Below, piece by piece: positions 20,401-32,300 of a stretch of DNA of 64,000 bases. The position numbers and the translations under genes are program-made. The stretch comes from Zopfochytrium polystomum (taxonomy: Eukaryota; Chytridiomycota; Chytridiomycetes; Chytridiales; Chytridiaceae). The notes under the pieces are model-generated. The model had not been told where the DNA came from, ran no database searches, and worked only from the letters and a program-made list of their open reading frames with translations. The stretch is taken from the NCBI GenBank assembly GCA_025765615.1, contig JAIVFJ010000023.1, positions 62,001-126,000 of the forward strand, read 5' to 3'. Every line of letters begins with the position of its first letter. Positions within the stretch are counted from its first letter, which is position 1.

Positions 20401-23400
20401 GAGACGCTGGCGAGCCAAAATGCGACGCTCGCGGCCGACCTGGACGCTGTCAGCCTTCAGCACCAGAACATTTTGGCGGCCCAAATGGAGTCTGCTCAGA
20501 ACTCCAGGGACGTCAGTGAAGACGTTGTGCGGTACTATGAAGGAGAGATTGAGGCTCTCGCTAGGCAGGTGGAGGAGGAGAAGGAGTCTCGGATTGCGAG
20601 GGAGGCAGAGCGCGAGCGAGTTATGCAGGAGCTTGAGGCTCTTGAAGTAAACCTGGAGAAGCTGAAGGTGGAGCTTGAAGCGCGGCGAGAGGAGGGTGAA
20701 GAGCTGAAGGGGACGAATGAACGGCTTGCGGACGAGATAATCGCGCTTAAGCAGCACTTCGAACGTCGTGCTGCAGCACACGACGAACTGCAGGTTGCTT
20801 TCAAACTGCTCAACGAGGAGTCAATCTCAAAAAATCAAAAAATCGACGGTCTTCTTCAGCAGGTTCATAAGGCAGAGTCATTGGAGGAATCGCAGCTGCA
20901 GCTCAAGCAAGTCGTCGAGGACCTTCAAGCATCTCTAAGGGAAAAGGACAAGGCTCTCACCGAAAAAGGCAAAGCACAGGTCCAGAAGGAGAAAGAGCTT
21001 TCCGCGCTCCGCGAAGAATTTCAGCACGCTGCCTCTGAGCATGCGCAGCGGGTCGTGGACCTTACAACGCAAGTCAAGGAACTTGAAGAGCGTCTCCGAG
21101 AATCGGCCTCAGAGGCTGACATTAGGCAGCATCAAGTTCTAAAGCTACAGCAATCCAATGTGGACGCAAATAAGTTGATAATGTCTCGAGAGCAGGAGCT
21201 GGTGAGCATGGAACGCGAGTTGATCAAGTTGAGAGCGCGAAATGATGAACTTGACAAAAATCGACAGCATGCAAGCGAGCTGGAGGTTCGCCTGGAATCC
21301 ACAACAGCGGACTTGGACAGAACCTCTCTTCTACTGGGGGCAAGCGACGCGGCGCTCCAAACATGTCGCACCAATTTGAGGGATGCTGAAAGCCGATGCT
21401 CCGACTTTGCGTCGCGTCAGGTTCAAATGGAACTGCAAATTGCGGAGCTGGACGGTTCAAAGAAGAAAATGTCGCACGACCTTCACAGAGTCCAGGAGGA
21501 GCTATCTACCCTCGAAACAAACCTTCTTCAGAGTCGACACGAGCGAGATGAAATGGCGGACAAAAACCGCGAATTGGACAATCGAGCGCGCCAGCTACTT
21601 GAGTCGTCAAATCGGCGTGAGCAGGAGCGTGTCGAAGCTGCAAAGCTTCTTTCGCAGTGCCAAGACGACCTCGCGGAAGAAAGGACAAAGCTCGCACACA
21701 CTCTATCCCAACTCGCCGAGGTGCAGCGTCGCAATTCCAGTCTGGAGAACAGAGTGAACGAGCTTTCTGCGTCAGTCCGCCATCTCACATCCAACCTTCA
21801 CGCGATGCAGACAGACAGAGACAGGGTCATCACCGAGCTGACGGACGCTCAGCGGGCACGCGACGCCGAGCGTGTCACCCTGGAATCCAAGATTGCAGCG
21901 CTCCAAGCCTCAAAGAAGGACGCTATGGACGCGTTGGATAAAGTTCAGAACGACGTTGATGCCGCAGCAGGCGCCAAAGCCGAGCATGAAAGGCTGCGAG
22001 CGGAGCTGTCCAAAGTAAAAAACGAAGCACAGAGGCTGGGAGACGAGCTGGAAGCCCGCACCAAAGAGCGAGAGTCGCTGCGGTCGGAGGTAGCGCAGTT
22101 GCGTAATGAATGGACGCGCCTGGACCCCGGCCCGCTCCTGAAAAAAATTGAGTCGCTCGAGCACCACCTCGCCGAGCTCCGCAGCCGGCACTCTGCGGAG
22201 CACGCGTCGCTCGAGGCGCAGCACGCCGCGCACGTGGACGAGACGCGCCGGGCGGCGTCTGCGGCTTCCCGGCGCGAGCTCGCGGAGCTCCAGGAGCAGT
22301 ACCTGAGCCTGCAGCGGCAGGCGGCGTTCCAAAAAATGCAGCACGCGGCCGAAGTGGAAGGGCTGAACGGGCAGGTCGCCGCGACGAAGCGGAGCGCCGA
22401 GATGGCGTTTGCGTCGCTCGCGGAGATGCAGGATAGCGTTCGCGAGGCGCACGAGCGGCTGGCCGCCGCGGACAAGGAGGCGCACCAGAAAGTCGCCGCG
22501 TTGATCAAGGAGCTGGGAGCGGCGAAAATCGCGCTGGGGATGGCCGAAAGCGAAAAGGACGGCGCAGAGATGAGGCTCAAGGCGGCGACGGAAGGATGGG
22601 AAAGGGAGAGAACCGCAGCAGAGCGGTACCAAAAGCTGTGGGTCGAGGAGCGTGAAAACGTCGAGGACAAGCTTCGGCTCACGGCTGAGAAAGACGTTGA
22701 GGTTCGCAGAACCGCACACACCGCACGCAAGGAAGCGGAGGAGCAGCGGAACGCAGCAGAGCGTCAGGTTCATGCCATGAAGCGGACTATTGCGGAACTG
22801 CGGGAAGAAAGGGACGCCTTGGAACGAGAAAGGCAGATTTCACACCAGGGAAAAGAGCGGGCTGAAACTCTCGCAATGCAGGCAACCAAAGACGCAGAGT
22901 CCGTCGGGCGCCAACTGAAGGATGCGTTAGGAAAGCTTGCGAATTTGCAGAGAGCGAATGCAGAGCTCGCAGCGTGGAAAGAAGAGCGACAAGAGAAAAT
23001 ATTGCGCTTTGAGCAACAAATCAAGGAGTTGAAGGACCAGCTTCGGAGCGCGGAAGGAACTATAGCGGAGCAAAATGAGCGGCATCGGTTGGAACGAGAA
23101 GTGCTGGAAGGGAAAGTAAGAAGAGAGCAGCAAGACCGCGAGCTCGGGGCTGAGGCGCAGCTTCGAGCGGAGCAGGCTGCGCATGCCGCGACTCAAAGGC
23201 TTCTCTCGGAGCGAGAGCAGCAGATTGAAGCACAGCAAAAGAGCTGGGAAATTCAACTGAGGGATGCGATATTCGCCTGCGAGAGGGATGCCGCATCATT
23301 GAGGAAGACGCAGAGAGAACGCCGCCGGTGCACCTCCTTTCAACAACAGGAGGTTGAAAGAGTGGGCGAGTGCAACAAGGTGCGAATTCTAATACCGACC

Positions 23401-23934
23401 GCCACTAAACATAACATGCCCGCCCACGCCTCACACTCACACAACATCCTTTGGCCAAAAACCCATATGCAGCAACCTCAAGGGCAAGATGACTACCAAG
23501 ACAGCGAGGTCATTCCGCGGCTGCAGCAGCGGATTTCGGAGCTTGAGCGGGAACTCAAGACGAGAGACCGGGCGGCCAAGACGGCCTACGACGCGAAGCT
23601 GCGCAAGATACTCTTGCGGATGGAAGCGCAGGCGCGGGAGCGCGAGATTGTCGAGCGGTGCCGGGAGGAGAACGAGGCCGAGTTGCGGTACAGCTACGAG
23701 TACCAGCTCGGAAGACTGCAGGAGCAATACGCGGCCGCGGCGCCGGGTGGGAGGTCCCGGCTTCGCGCCGTCCGGCTGTCGGGTGCGGGTGGCGGTGCTA
23801 GTGGTGGTGGCGGTCGCGGCGGTGAGGGAGGCGGCGGCGGCGGGGCCGTCCGCGGAGTTGGGGCCGGGCGTGGTGGCGCAGGCGTGTCGATCCGATTTTC
23901 CCCGCCGCCTCCGTCCTTCCTCTTTCAAGAGTGA
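14487..23934 (+). CDS. Giant ankyrin-repeat and coiled-coil protein (about 3,000 residues)
   Basis: ATG 14487 (MWLNFQPRSRSRG). Exons read by frame and GT-AG sites: 14487-15047, 15103-15276, 15331-15437, 15494-15673, 15727-16009, 16062-16497, 16551 onward, with a further intron 23380-23472. Exons 1-4 encode about four ankyrin repeats (GFTALHVAAEFNQIEIVHLL, IGCTTIHYAVALNNVTCVRL, RTALHMASAKGWMRLVQLLL) after a Ser-rich N-terminus. From about residue 620 the protein is an almost unbroken Glu/Lys/Gln/Ala-rich coiled coil, like golgins or other tethering and scaffold proteins. The C-terminus is Gly/Arg-rich. Near 19430-19470 the frame changes; either a 35-nt intron (AAG|gtagaa ... cggag) or a one-base error is needed. 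The function is not identified; a long-distance scaffold is inferred from architecture only. Confidence 0.8.
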
Positions 23935-23959
23935 CTTTCGAAGCGAGAGAGTATTTGCA

Positions 23960-23967
23960 AGAGAGAG

Positions 23968-24042
<75 letters not shown>
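23960..24042 (+). repeat. GA microsatellite
   Basis: About 80 bp of nearly pure GA dinucleotides starting 26 bp after the stop codon of the coiled-coil gene, probably within its 3' UTR. Confidence 0.9.
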
Positions 24043-24803
24043 CAAGATGTTGCGTGGGGATGACGACGGTGCCTGTGGCGCGATTAAATAATATTTCGTG
24101 CAACGTGAATCATTATGTCACATGAGCGGTGACATAATCTCGGCGCCGCGGAAAAGGAAAATCTTCTCGGGACACGGAAGAACGGAGAAACAGTCCCTCG
24201 TCATCTCTGCCTGTCTGTCTGTCTGTCTCTCTGTCTATCTGCCCTTTTGTCTTTCGGACCTGCTGGAAAATGCTGCGCCCCGCACACAAGACAACATCGA
24301 CGTCACTCGCAGTCACAACCGTTTATTTTTTGGGTCGATCCCTCCCCGCCTCTCTCTGTCTCTTTGTCTCTCCCTCTCTCTCTCCCCCAGCAGCCTCTGT
24401 TAGGTGCCAGGAAAAATGGATGGATGTGTTATTTTCCCGGGAGGCACCCTTTAGGCGCGGTTTTTCCAGGTTCTCCCCCGACCCGATCGCGGTCGGTCAG
24501 TCTCCCAGTCTGTGCTTCATCGCTCTGCCTGACGACCGACTACAAAGAGAGAGAGAGAGGGAGAGAGAGAGACCGCGAGAGATAGATAGAGAGACAGAGC
24601 GAGATAGCAGAGAAAAAGAAAGAAAGAAAGAAACGGACCCCTCCCCCCCATAAATACAGTGTGGCTTCCGCGATCCCCACCCCATCCCATACCTCTCCCT
24701 CGGCAACTGCTCTCGTCGCTGCTGCACAACTCCCTTCCGCCTCTTCAACTTTTCTTTTCGCCCGCCGTCGTCACACCCGTCTAACACAATTGACTCGGCA
24801 AAA
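24043..24803 (+). promoter_or_regulatory. Upstream region of the desaturase gene, microsatellite-rich
   Basis: No gene. It contains a CTGT/CTCT run (24204-24240), CT-rich blocks (24350-24390), a GA-rich block (24545-24605) and an AAAG run (24611-24632). A CATAAATACAG motif (24650-24660) about 150 bp before the start codon could be a TATA element. The last 100 bp are pyrimidine-rich, as in many fungal promoters. Confidence 0.45.
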
Positions 24804-25331
24804 ATGATATCCGTCAAGGTGAGCAAACACACGCAGTCGTCGTGCTGTTCATGGCCATGGTTGCTAACAGTTGCGCTGCCCCGTGTAGGATATTAACTGG
24901 CTGCACACTCCTCTGATCCTTGGTACGCCGATCATCGGTCTCTATGGAGCTTTCACGACCCCCCTCCTGTTCAAAACGGCCGTCTTCGCTTTCCTCTACT
25001 ACGTCGCCACCGGTTTCGGAATCACGGGCGGCTACCACCGGTACTGGGCCCACCGTGCCTACGAAGCGAGCAGGCCCTACCAGCTTGTCGTTCTTGCTCT
25101 CGCCACCGGTGCGATGGAGGGCTCCGTTCGTTGGTGGTGTCGTGACCACCGTGCCCACCACCGGTTTACCGACACGCCGAAAGACCCTTACAACGCAAAC
25201 TACGGCCTGTTCTGGGCGCACCTTGGTTGGATGCTCATGAAGCAGGACCCCAAAAAGATTGGACGCGTCGACATTTCCGACTTGAACCGCGACCCCATTC
25301 TTCGCTTCCAGCACCGTCACTACCTCGCGTA

Positions 25332-25376
<45 letters not shown>

Positions 25377-26145
25377 AAGCAACTTGCCTAATTTTAATAA
25401 CCTTTTTTCGCTTAGCCTCTCGGTATTCATGGCCTTCCTGTTCCCGGCCATGGTCGCCGGCCTTGGATGGGGTGACTGGCGCGGCGGATTCTTCTACGCT
25501 GGCGTCCTTCGCCTCGTGTTCGTTCACCACGCCACCTTCTGCGTGAACTCACTCGCCCACTACCTCGGAGAGACTTCCTTCGATGACCGTCACACTCCTC
25601 GCGACCACTTCATCACTGCCCTTGTTACGCTCGGCGAAGGCTACCACAACTTTCACCACGAGTTCCCCTCGGACTACCGCAACGCCATCAAGTGGCACCA
25701 GTACGACCCGACCAAGTGGTTGATCTGGTTGTGCTCCCTCGTCGGCCTCACCTACGACCTGAAGATGTTCCCAGAGAACGAGATCATCAAGGGCCGAATC
25801 CAGATGGAGCAGAAGAAGATTGACGAGATCAAGGCCCGCCTGGACTGGGGAGTGCCCATCGAGAAGCTCCCCACCTTGACGTTCGAAGAGATCCAGACCA
25901 CCATCAAGGAAACTGGGCGTCAGCTGGTGATCATCTCCGACATTGTGTACGACGTGGCCAAGTTCATGGACGACCACCCCGGCGGCAAAGGCTTCCTGAG
26001 CAGCAGCATTGGCCGAGACATGACCGTCAGCTTCAACGGAGGCATCTACAACCACTCGTCTGCGGCTCGAAACCTCATGTCCTCGATGCGCTTTGCGGTC
26101 GTGAAGGGAGACATCCCTGAGTCCGAGAAGTCCAAAGAAGAGTGA
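24804..26145 (+). CDS. OLE1: Delta-9 acyl-CoA (stearoyl-CoA) desaturase with C-terminal cytochrome b5
   Basis: Inserts the first double bond into palmitoyl- and stearoyl-CoA in the ER membrane. Exons 24804-24818, 24889-25328, 25416-26145 give 394 residues in frame. The three di-iron histidine boxes are present: HRYWAH, HRAHH and HNFHH. Hydrophobic segments flank them as in the four-helix desaturase fold. The C-terminus has a cytochrome b5 domain with heme-binding HPGGK and a second His in YNHSSAARN, so the electron donor is fused as in fungal OLE1. At 394 residues it is shorter than yeast Ole1 (510), mostly at the N-terminus. The first coding exon is only 15 nt, and intron 2 contains 33 consecutive T. 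It is single in this window and has no partner genes. Confidence 0.96.
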
Positions 26146-27057
26146 ACATCAAGATAGGCGGAGAGTTATATTTCTTACTCCTTGGATTCCCCACTCTCCC
26201 TCAATATCTCGTTCCTCTTCGTCACCAATCGCTGGCGTTATGTGTACCCGTCTCACCAGTAACAGCCATCGATATGTGTGAGGGGCGTTCTTTGTGATTC
26301 CCCCGTTTTTCGTCTCCGGGGTGGATTGCTGACTTCCTTCATGTGCCGTAGTCTATCTATAATTTTAACGCACCCCCAACCCTGCAATTTCTACCCGCAT
26401 CGGCAGTGGTGCGCTCCAAAGCTGTGTTTATCTCCTGTCTCTTTCTTCCTTCCTCTCCACCTACGGTGCCAAAGAGCCCGTCAAACTTCAGTTCCTTCTT
26501 CTTTTTTCCCTTGTTTTGGTCTTCCAACCGAAATCCACCCCTTCTCTCCCTCTCCTTCTCTTGCCACCTTCAAAGTTACCCCACCCGTTGCTTCCGCAAA
26601 AATTTTTGAAATGATCGACTAGCCCGCAAATCTTTCCTGTGTCCCTCGAAATGAGCGGGTAAAACAACGCCTCTGTCACCATCTTTCAGATGCGCAGTGT
26701 TCCGATGGATAGGTAGGTCTTGACGAGTGCAGGTCATTTTGGCGACGTCGTCGTCCACTTTCCATTATGAGCGCGAATTGGCTGTGGACAGCAGTTCCAT
26801 TTCCGCAGCCTTCCCAGAGGAACTGGCAAAAGTTAGAACAAACTGTTGAGATTCGGCCTCGGAAGCGGTGGCGATCGATCGCAGAGAGGAAGGGGTGACA
26901 CAAGTCAAGTTTTTTCTTCAGTGCATTCTTTTGTGTTTCCTCGCAAGGGCAAGTATGGAAGGCACTGCTGAGGAGAGTACTGCAAAAGGGTTGGGAAAAC
27001 AAAAGGGTGCCCAAAACAGCGAAATGAAAGAAGGAAAATCTAATTGATGCCACTACT
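26146..27057. other. Intergenic, desaturase 3' flank
   Basis: No gene recognised on either strand. AT- and CT-rich sequence with stop codons in all frames; the first few hundred bases are probably the desaturase 3' UTR. Confidence 0.4.
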
Positions 27058-27420
27058 TTACCTTGCCTGCCACGCACGCCCTCCATGAGGCGCCGTGTGC
27101 TGCATTCTTCTCCTTGTCCTTGGTCCATTTCTGAAGAAAGTGATCTTTGCAGCATTTTGTCTTATTCCTTGTACGTGCTCGATCGACTTGCAGTGTTCAG
27201 CTGGTCCCTTGCTTGAGTCAACTAATCCAAGTAGCATTTGGCCTTCGAAAACCATGTCATGTCCATGCAGCTTGGTGAGGAGGTCGGCGAGCTGATTGAA
27301 GGAGGGGACGTGATCGACCTGCACAAGTCCTTCCTCAACAAGCGACCAGATGTGGTGGTAGCGAAGTGGAATGTGCGTGGAGCGGTCCATATGAAGATTG
27401 TTAACCGTCATGTAGATTGT
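27058..27420 (-). pseudogene. Copia RNase H C-terminal remnant
   Basis: Minus-strand frame with HIPLRYHHIWSLVEEGLVQV and FNQLADLLTKLHGHDM, which is the end of a Copia RNase H (compare KHFDVRLHFIRDHL...ADLLTKAL in Copia-A). The catalytic core upstream is missing: the fragment is cut at about 27420 by Copia-B sequence on the other strand. The lower part of the open frame is unlikely to be coding. Confidence 0.7.
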
Positions 27421-28673
27421 GTTTACACAACAGCGTGCCAGCTATCTGGCTACATCAACCACAGATTCTAGCTCAGAACAACACACTCCACCACCTCCAA
27501 CAAACAGAATCAGCATAGCTCAACTTTAGAAACCATTTCGTTTGGGAAGCTCAACAATTTTTCGACGCCCTCTCCCGGCCAGCTCCATCATCCAATCCAG
27601 GCTTGCCATACTGCATTGGAAAGCTCTGATTCTCCTCTTTCAAACAAGCTATCACAGAGCTCTCTACATAGTCTCTACAAAATTTGATTGGCCTCCAAAG
27701 TTGAAAAACGCTTCTTCAACTTTGTGTGACATCGTCTCAACAGGGAGAAGCGATCAGAGGACACCCTTACACCGCTGTATTTGCCTGCTTCTGCTCTTTC
27801 CATTGATACCCAACGGGCCCCACGACAATGCCTACAGCAGGAGCTACAAGAGATTTTGATAAGGGGGGTCTAAACGTCAAACCACCACTGCCTCCAACCA
27901 CCATTTTGTCTTTTCATGTGTGACAAGTCACCCCAGCTGGACACCAAATTGCTCTTAGTTCTCTCTATTCTGTTCTCCAACACTCCTCAAGGGAAAATAC
28001 CACCAAACTTCGATCCTCAGCCTGAAATTTGGCGCACAGTCGCTCTTCAACAGTGCCAACCTGCTATTCTGATTTCAGAATTTTTCGTCGTCCTATCAAT
28101 CAGCCAGCTTGCAACAAGCATTGTGTGCAACACACATCTTCTATCCTAGACCATTTTCTGTCGAGGAACTTCTCCAAATTTTCCAGTGACTGGTTTCTCC
28201 TGCAAAAGGATCATCACTATGCACAATGCAAAGTCATCCAACCTAAACTCTTTTTGAGCCACAACTTGATTCTTACTGTTTTTATCCAACTCTCCTACTG
28301 ACAGTGCTGCCTCCACTCGTACTCGCCAGCAACTGCACCAGGCTTCTGGGGGGAACAGCTGCCATCATCATCAACAAACACCTCAGATCAACCTCCAACT
28401 CTTCCCCAAGATATGGAAGACAATGATGACAATGACGACTATGGTTGGAACCCTGACACATTTGCTGTTGTCCTGGGTGAAGATGAAGACGAACCTGAAA
28501 AGAGCCTAGCTCCATCGGCAGACTGCATAGCAGCATCCATCAACACTGAACCAGAACCTGTCATTGAACCACCACTTCCGCCGTCTGTCATTGTCAACAT
28601 AAAGGATGCACCAACTGGACTTCGCAAGCTATTTGCAAATTGAACAATCACTTGCCATCTCTTGCGACTCTAC
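27421..28673 (+). mobile_element. Copia-B copy with internal deletion, cut by the LINE
   Basis: Starts with the last bases of LTR-B (GTTTACA 27421-27427), then the Copia-B leader and the start of gag (from about 28029). Near 28250 it jumps to the acidic linker before RT (DNDDNDDYGWNPDTFAV, VIVNIKDAPTGLRKL) and stops at 28673 where the LINE poly-T begins. Most of gag, protease and integrase are deleted. The stretch at 28455-28480 (ACATTTGCTGTTGTCCTGGG) is an unoccupied version of the site that holds the nested solo LTRs at 39449-40066. Confidence 0.8.
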
Positions 28674-29378
28674 TTTTTTTTTTTTTATTGTTCCAGCCCC
28701 AGAGGGGCTGGTGGGAAGAGAAAGAGCCATCAACAGTGACTGTAATGGACTACGTCCACGTATCACCTCAGCAAACCCACCCCATGCGCTACAGACTTAC
28801 AGGGTCGTCAGGCATCTCCACCACACATAAAGCCACAATGATCAAAGGAGAAGGGGAAAACACAGAATCAAGACAATAGAGAAGTGAGTCTGAAGGAGGT
28901 CAGTGTAAGAGGGGGAAGCAGCTGTGAAAAGTCGGAGGGTTGGGATAAGTCAGATTAGGCAACAGCCCATGTCAAGATTGAGAAGGGCAACAGTGGCTCA
29001 GTGAACGTCGGGGGGCTCAGCAGGAGATGGGTGACGAGTGGCTCTTGCTTGTTGGTGTGAGGGGAGTTGTATTGTGTGGTGAAGCCAGATAATGCCTGCA
29101 ACAAGTTTTATGCGGCTGAGGTAGTGGTCAATCCACCTGGAAGAAGCCTTGGTGTGCAAAAGCCAGATGCCTGGCAAGTGTCAGTGGAGTGCTGGCGACT
29201 ACACGTGGTGCAGCGAGGTTGAGAGGGTTGTGAAGAGCTGTTACGAGTTCTGTGGGATGATGGAGTGGGAGGGAGGGAAGAGTTGATGTTTGGAGAAGAC
29301 AGTGGGTGAGAGGCTGCGGAACGAGGGTGAGAGGCCTGGGAATTTGGTGGAGGGGATCTGCGGGGCTTGGAGCGCTTG

Positions 29379-32300
29379 TCAGAGGGCTTGATGGACTTTG
29401 ACTTCTCCCAAGAGATAGTGTTGTCGCAACAGGGATCCAAATAAGTCAATGGGCGTCAAGAAGGAGCTGATGGAAAGCAGTGACAAGGGTTTTAAGGACA
29501 GAGGCAGCAGGGTTATCACTTGAGAATGAGGAGTCATAAAAGGATTGAGGGATGAAGCCACAAAGGAGGGAGGAAAAATTGATACAAGATTGATGATCAA
29601 AGAGAAATTCAGGGTGGGAGAGGGAGGAGAGTGACCATGAGGTGCAGGAGGAACAGAGGAGGAAAGAGTTTCAGCAAGGGTGTTGCAAACCATGGCAACG
29701 GCGTCAGCAGCTACAGGGCATTGCCAGACATGCTCTGTGGTTTCCAGAGCGTGGTGGCATCGACGACAGAGCCCATCAGGGTAGACTTGAGGGTGTCGTT
29801 GGCGTAGAACTTTTTGAGTGGGCAAAGTGTTGCTGAGGATTTGAAGTCGATACTTGCGACGAGCAGAGCCAGGGAGGGTGCCAAAGAGGGAAGAGGGTTT
29901 AATTCCAGAGTGGAGAACAACAAATGTGGCTTTCCAATGAACTAGGTCAGGGTTGTGGGTGATGTGGGCAAAGGCTGAGGTGTTCAGAAGTGCAAAATGG
30001 TGAGAGAGACCTGTGAGGAGTCGCAGTTGTCGTCGAAGTTGGCCCAAGATGGGGGTATTTGAGATGAAGGCGGTGGTTGGGAGGATCTGTTGTGAGAGGA
30101 TTGGTAACAAAGTTGGGTCGGAAGTCAAGGGTACAGATGATGCCAGCGTCGCCGTTGTGTCCACGAACCCAGGAAACTTGTGGAGGGGGGCCAATCCAAG
30201 ACTGTAGAGTGGCTGCAACGCATGCCCAAAGGGTGGGGTGGGAAGTGGTGTGCAAAAGACGATGGAGGGAATCAGAGAGAGTAGGTGTGTTGAGCTCGCT
30301 GTGTGGATGGGGACTAAAGGAGTTTGAGGGAAAGAGTTTCTCAAAGGTGTGAACCACTCCAAGATAGTCAAGTCGAAAGTGAGGGGCAGGGAAAGTTTTG
30401 CAGTGATGGTGAGGGCAGCAAGGAGAGCAGCAATTTCAGCAGTTGTGGAAGAGGCAGAGAGTGGAGGGAGGGCAAAAGAAAATTCAAAGTTAAGCTCAAG
30501 GCAAACAACAGAGCCAGCCATGAAGCCCTCCTAGCAAAGGGAGCCATCAGTGTCAAAGGTCAAGGATGGGTGGGTATGAGCAAGGTCAGCAGGGAGGAGG
30601 GGCATGTTCATTGGTTGAAAGCAGGGATTCGTGAAGGGAGCTGGATTGAAAGTGGAGTGGTGGGAGGTGAGGAGTGGGAAAGGTGTGGGTGTGAAAACGG
30701 TGGTTGGGGAAGGCGAGTTAACAAAGAAGATAGGCTGGGAGGGTCGAGTTGCAGTAGCAGTTGTGCGGCTGCCGATGGGGACTGTGTAGGTGGAGTGTGC
30801 AAGGGAAGTTGGATTGTAGGGGTAAGAGAATGGGGGAGCCAATGGGGCAGCCAAGGCATTGGACCAAGTGGAAATTGTGGTAGGAAGGGTGATGGCGTTC
30901 AGGGAGCCTGGAGTAGTGATGAGAAAGGAGTTGGGGGTTTGGGAGAGTGTGAGTCCAGTTAACAATGCGGAAGAATTCCACTTGTGGTGGGGTCATCAGA
31001 GGGAAAAAACTGCCACGAGCAAGGGGGGGATGGTGAAGGGGATCCAAAGAAGATGGGTAAAAGGGATTGTAAAGAGGACCATCAGGAGGGCTGTGGTAAA
31101 AGACTGGAGAGCCAAAGGTGGGAGCAGCAAAAATAAAGGTCTTAATGATGTGGTACACTTCACAGAGTTTGTCAGGGAGCGAGCTGTCTTTGTAGGAAGG
31201 ACTGGGGAGGCGGAGGGTCAAAAATTTGTTCAAAAAAGAAGACTGAGTGTGAACGGAGAGTGGGAAGCACTTTGAGAAAAATGTGCCAAGGAACTAATGA
31301 GTTGATGGAGTGAGCGTGAACAGAAAATAGGGGTGGACCAGAGTATTGGAAGGATGTTTGTTGGTTAAAAAGGAGGGGAATGAGAGACTTGGTGAAGTGT
31401 TTTTTTGGCTGGGACAAGGGAAAGGGATGTGAGAAAACTGGAGCTCCAGAGGCCAGGTCAAGTTGGAGGCGGTGCATCATGATACAGCTTATGTGGCCAA
31501 TGAGAGAGGGGGAGTTCAAGCGAGAGTTGAGGTCAACAATCATGTCAGAGCAGTATTCATTGTAAAAGTCAGGGAAGTTATGGGTCATGGGGTGATGGAG
31601 GAGGGCATTGGGAAAAGAGGTGCAGTAGCCAAACGGGCGTTTGAAGGTTTTGCAACAGAGTGTGCTGAGGTTGTTGAGGAAAGTACGGGGGAGAATGGCA
31701 GTTTTCCACAGAAAGCGGACACGTGGGAGGAGAACGTTACGGATGAGGTAAGAAGCAATTTTGTCACCCATCTTTTTGTGTCTGATAATGTCGAGGAAAT
31801 TGGTGGTGGTGGAAAGGATTTGCTGCCGTGCTGCTGAGCTCGTACCGTCTGCTGTGAAGTAGTTGCCTAGGTGTCGAAAGGTGGTGTTTGGGGGTGGATG
31901 GGAAGGACTGTGGTGCCCCAGTTGATGGTGGTAGGTGCTGATCGCGGGGTGTTGACGGCGGAGATGAAGATTTTCTTGGTGTTAGACTCGATGTCGTTAT
32001 GTGACTGGTACTCAAAGAGGAGGTTGGCCTGAAGCTGCAGATCCTCCAAGGTGCTGGAGAGGGTGTTGGTGTCGTCGACAAGGGCAAAGCCAGTAACAGA
32101 GACAGGGGGTGGGGGGTTGAAGAATTGGACAGGGAAATTATGAGGGGTGGGAACTGAGAAAATGAAACTGGTGGTACAACGATCAAGAACGCAAAGAACA
32201 GGGTCCCAAAAGATACGCCAATCAAGGGGTCCCTCAAGGGAGCCTTGCTGAATCATAGTGCCAATGGGGAAGGAAGGGGATGGGCCAAACGCAGTGATGA

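Noticed and set aside
19712..23299. Many long minus-strand open frames opposite the coiled-coil gene
   Set aside because: They are shadows of the biased Glu/Lys/Gln codon use on the plus strand and have low-complexity Ser/Leu/Arg translations.
23437..24125. Open frames encoding long SLSLSL or ERERER runs
   Set aside because: Direct translation of the GA/CT microsatellite.
29947..30962. Plus-strand open frames rich in Gly, Glu and Arg across the LINE
   Set aside because: Antisense to ORF2, which has clear RT and RNase H motifs on the minus strand.
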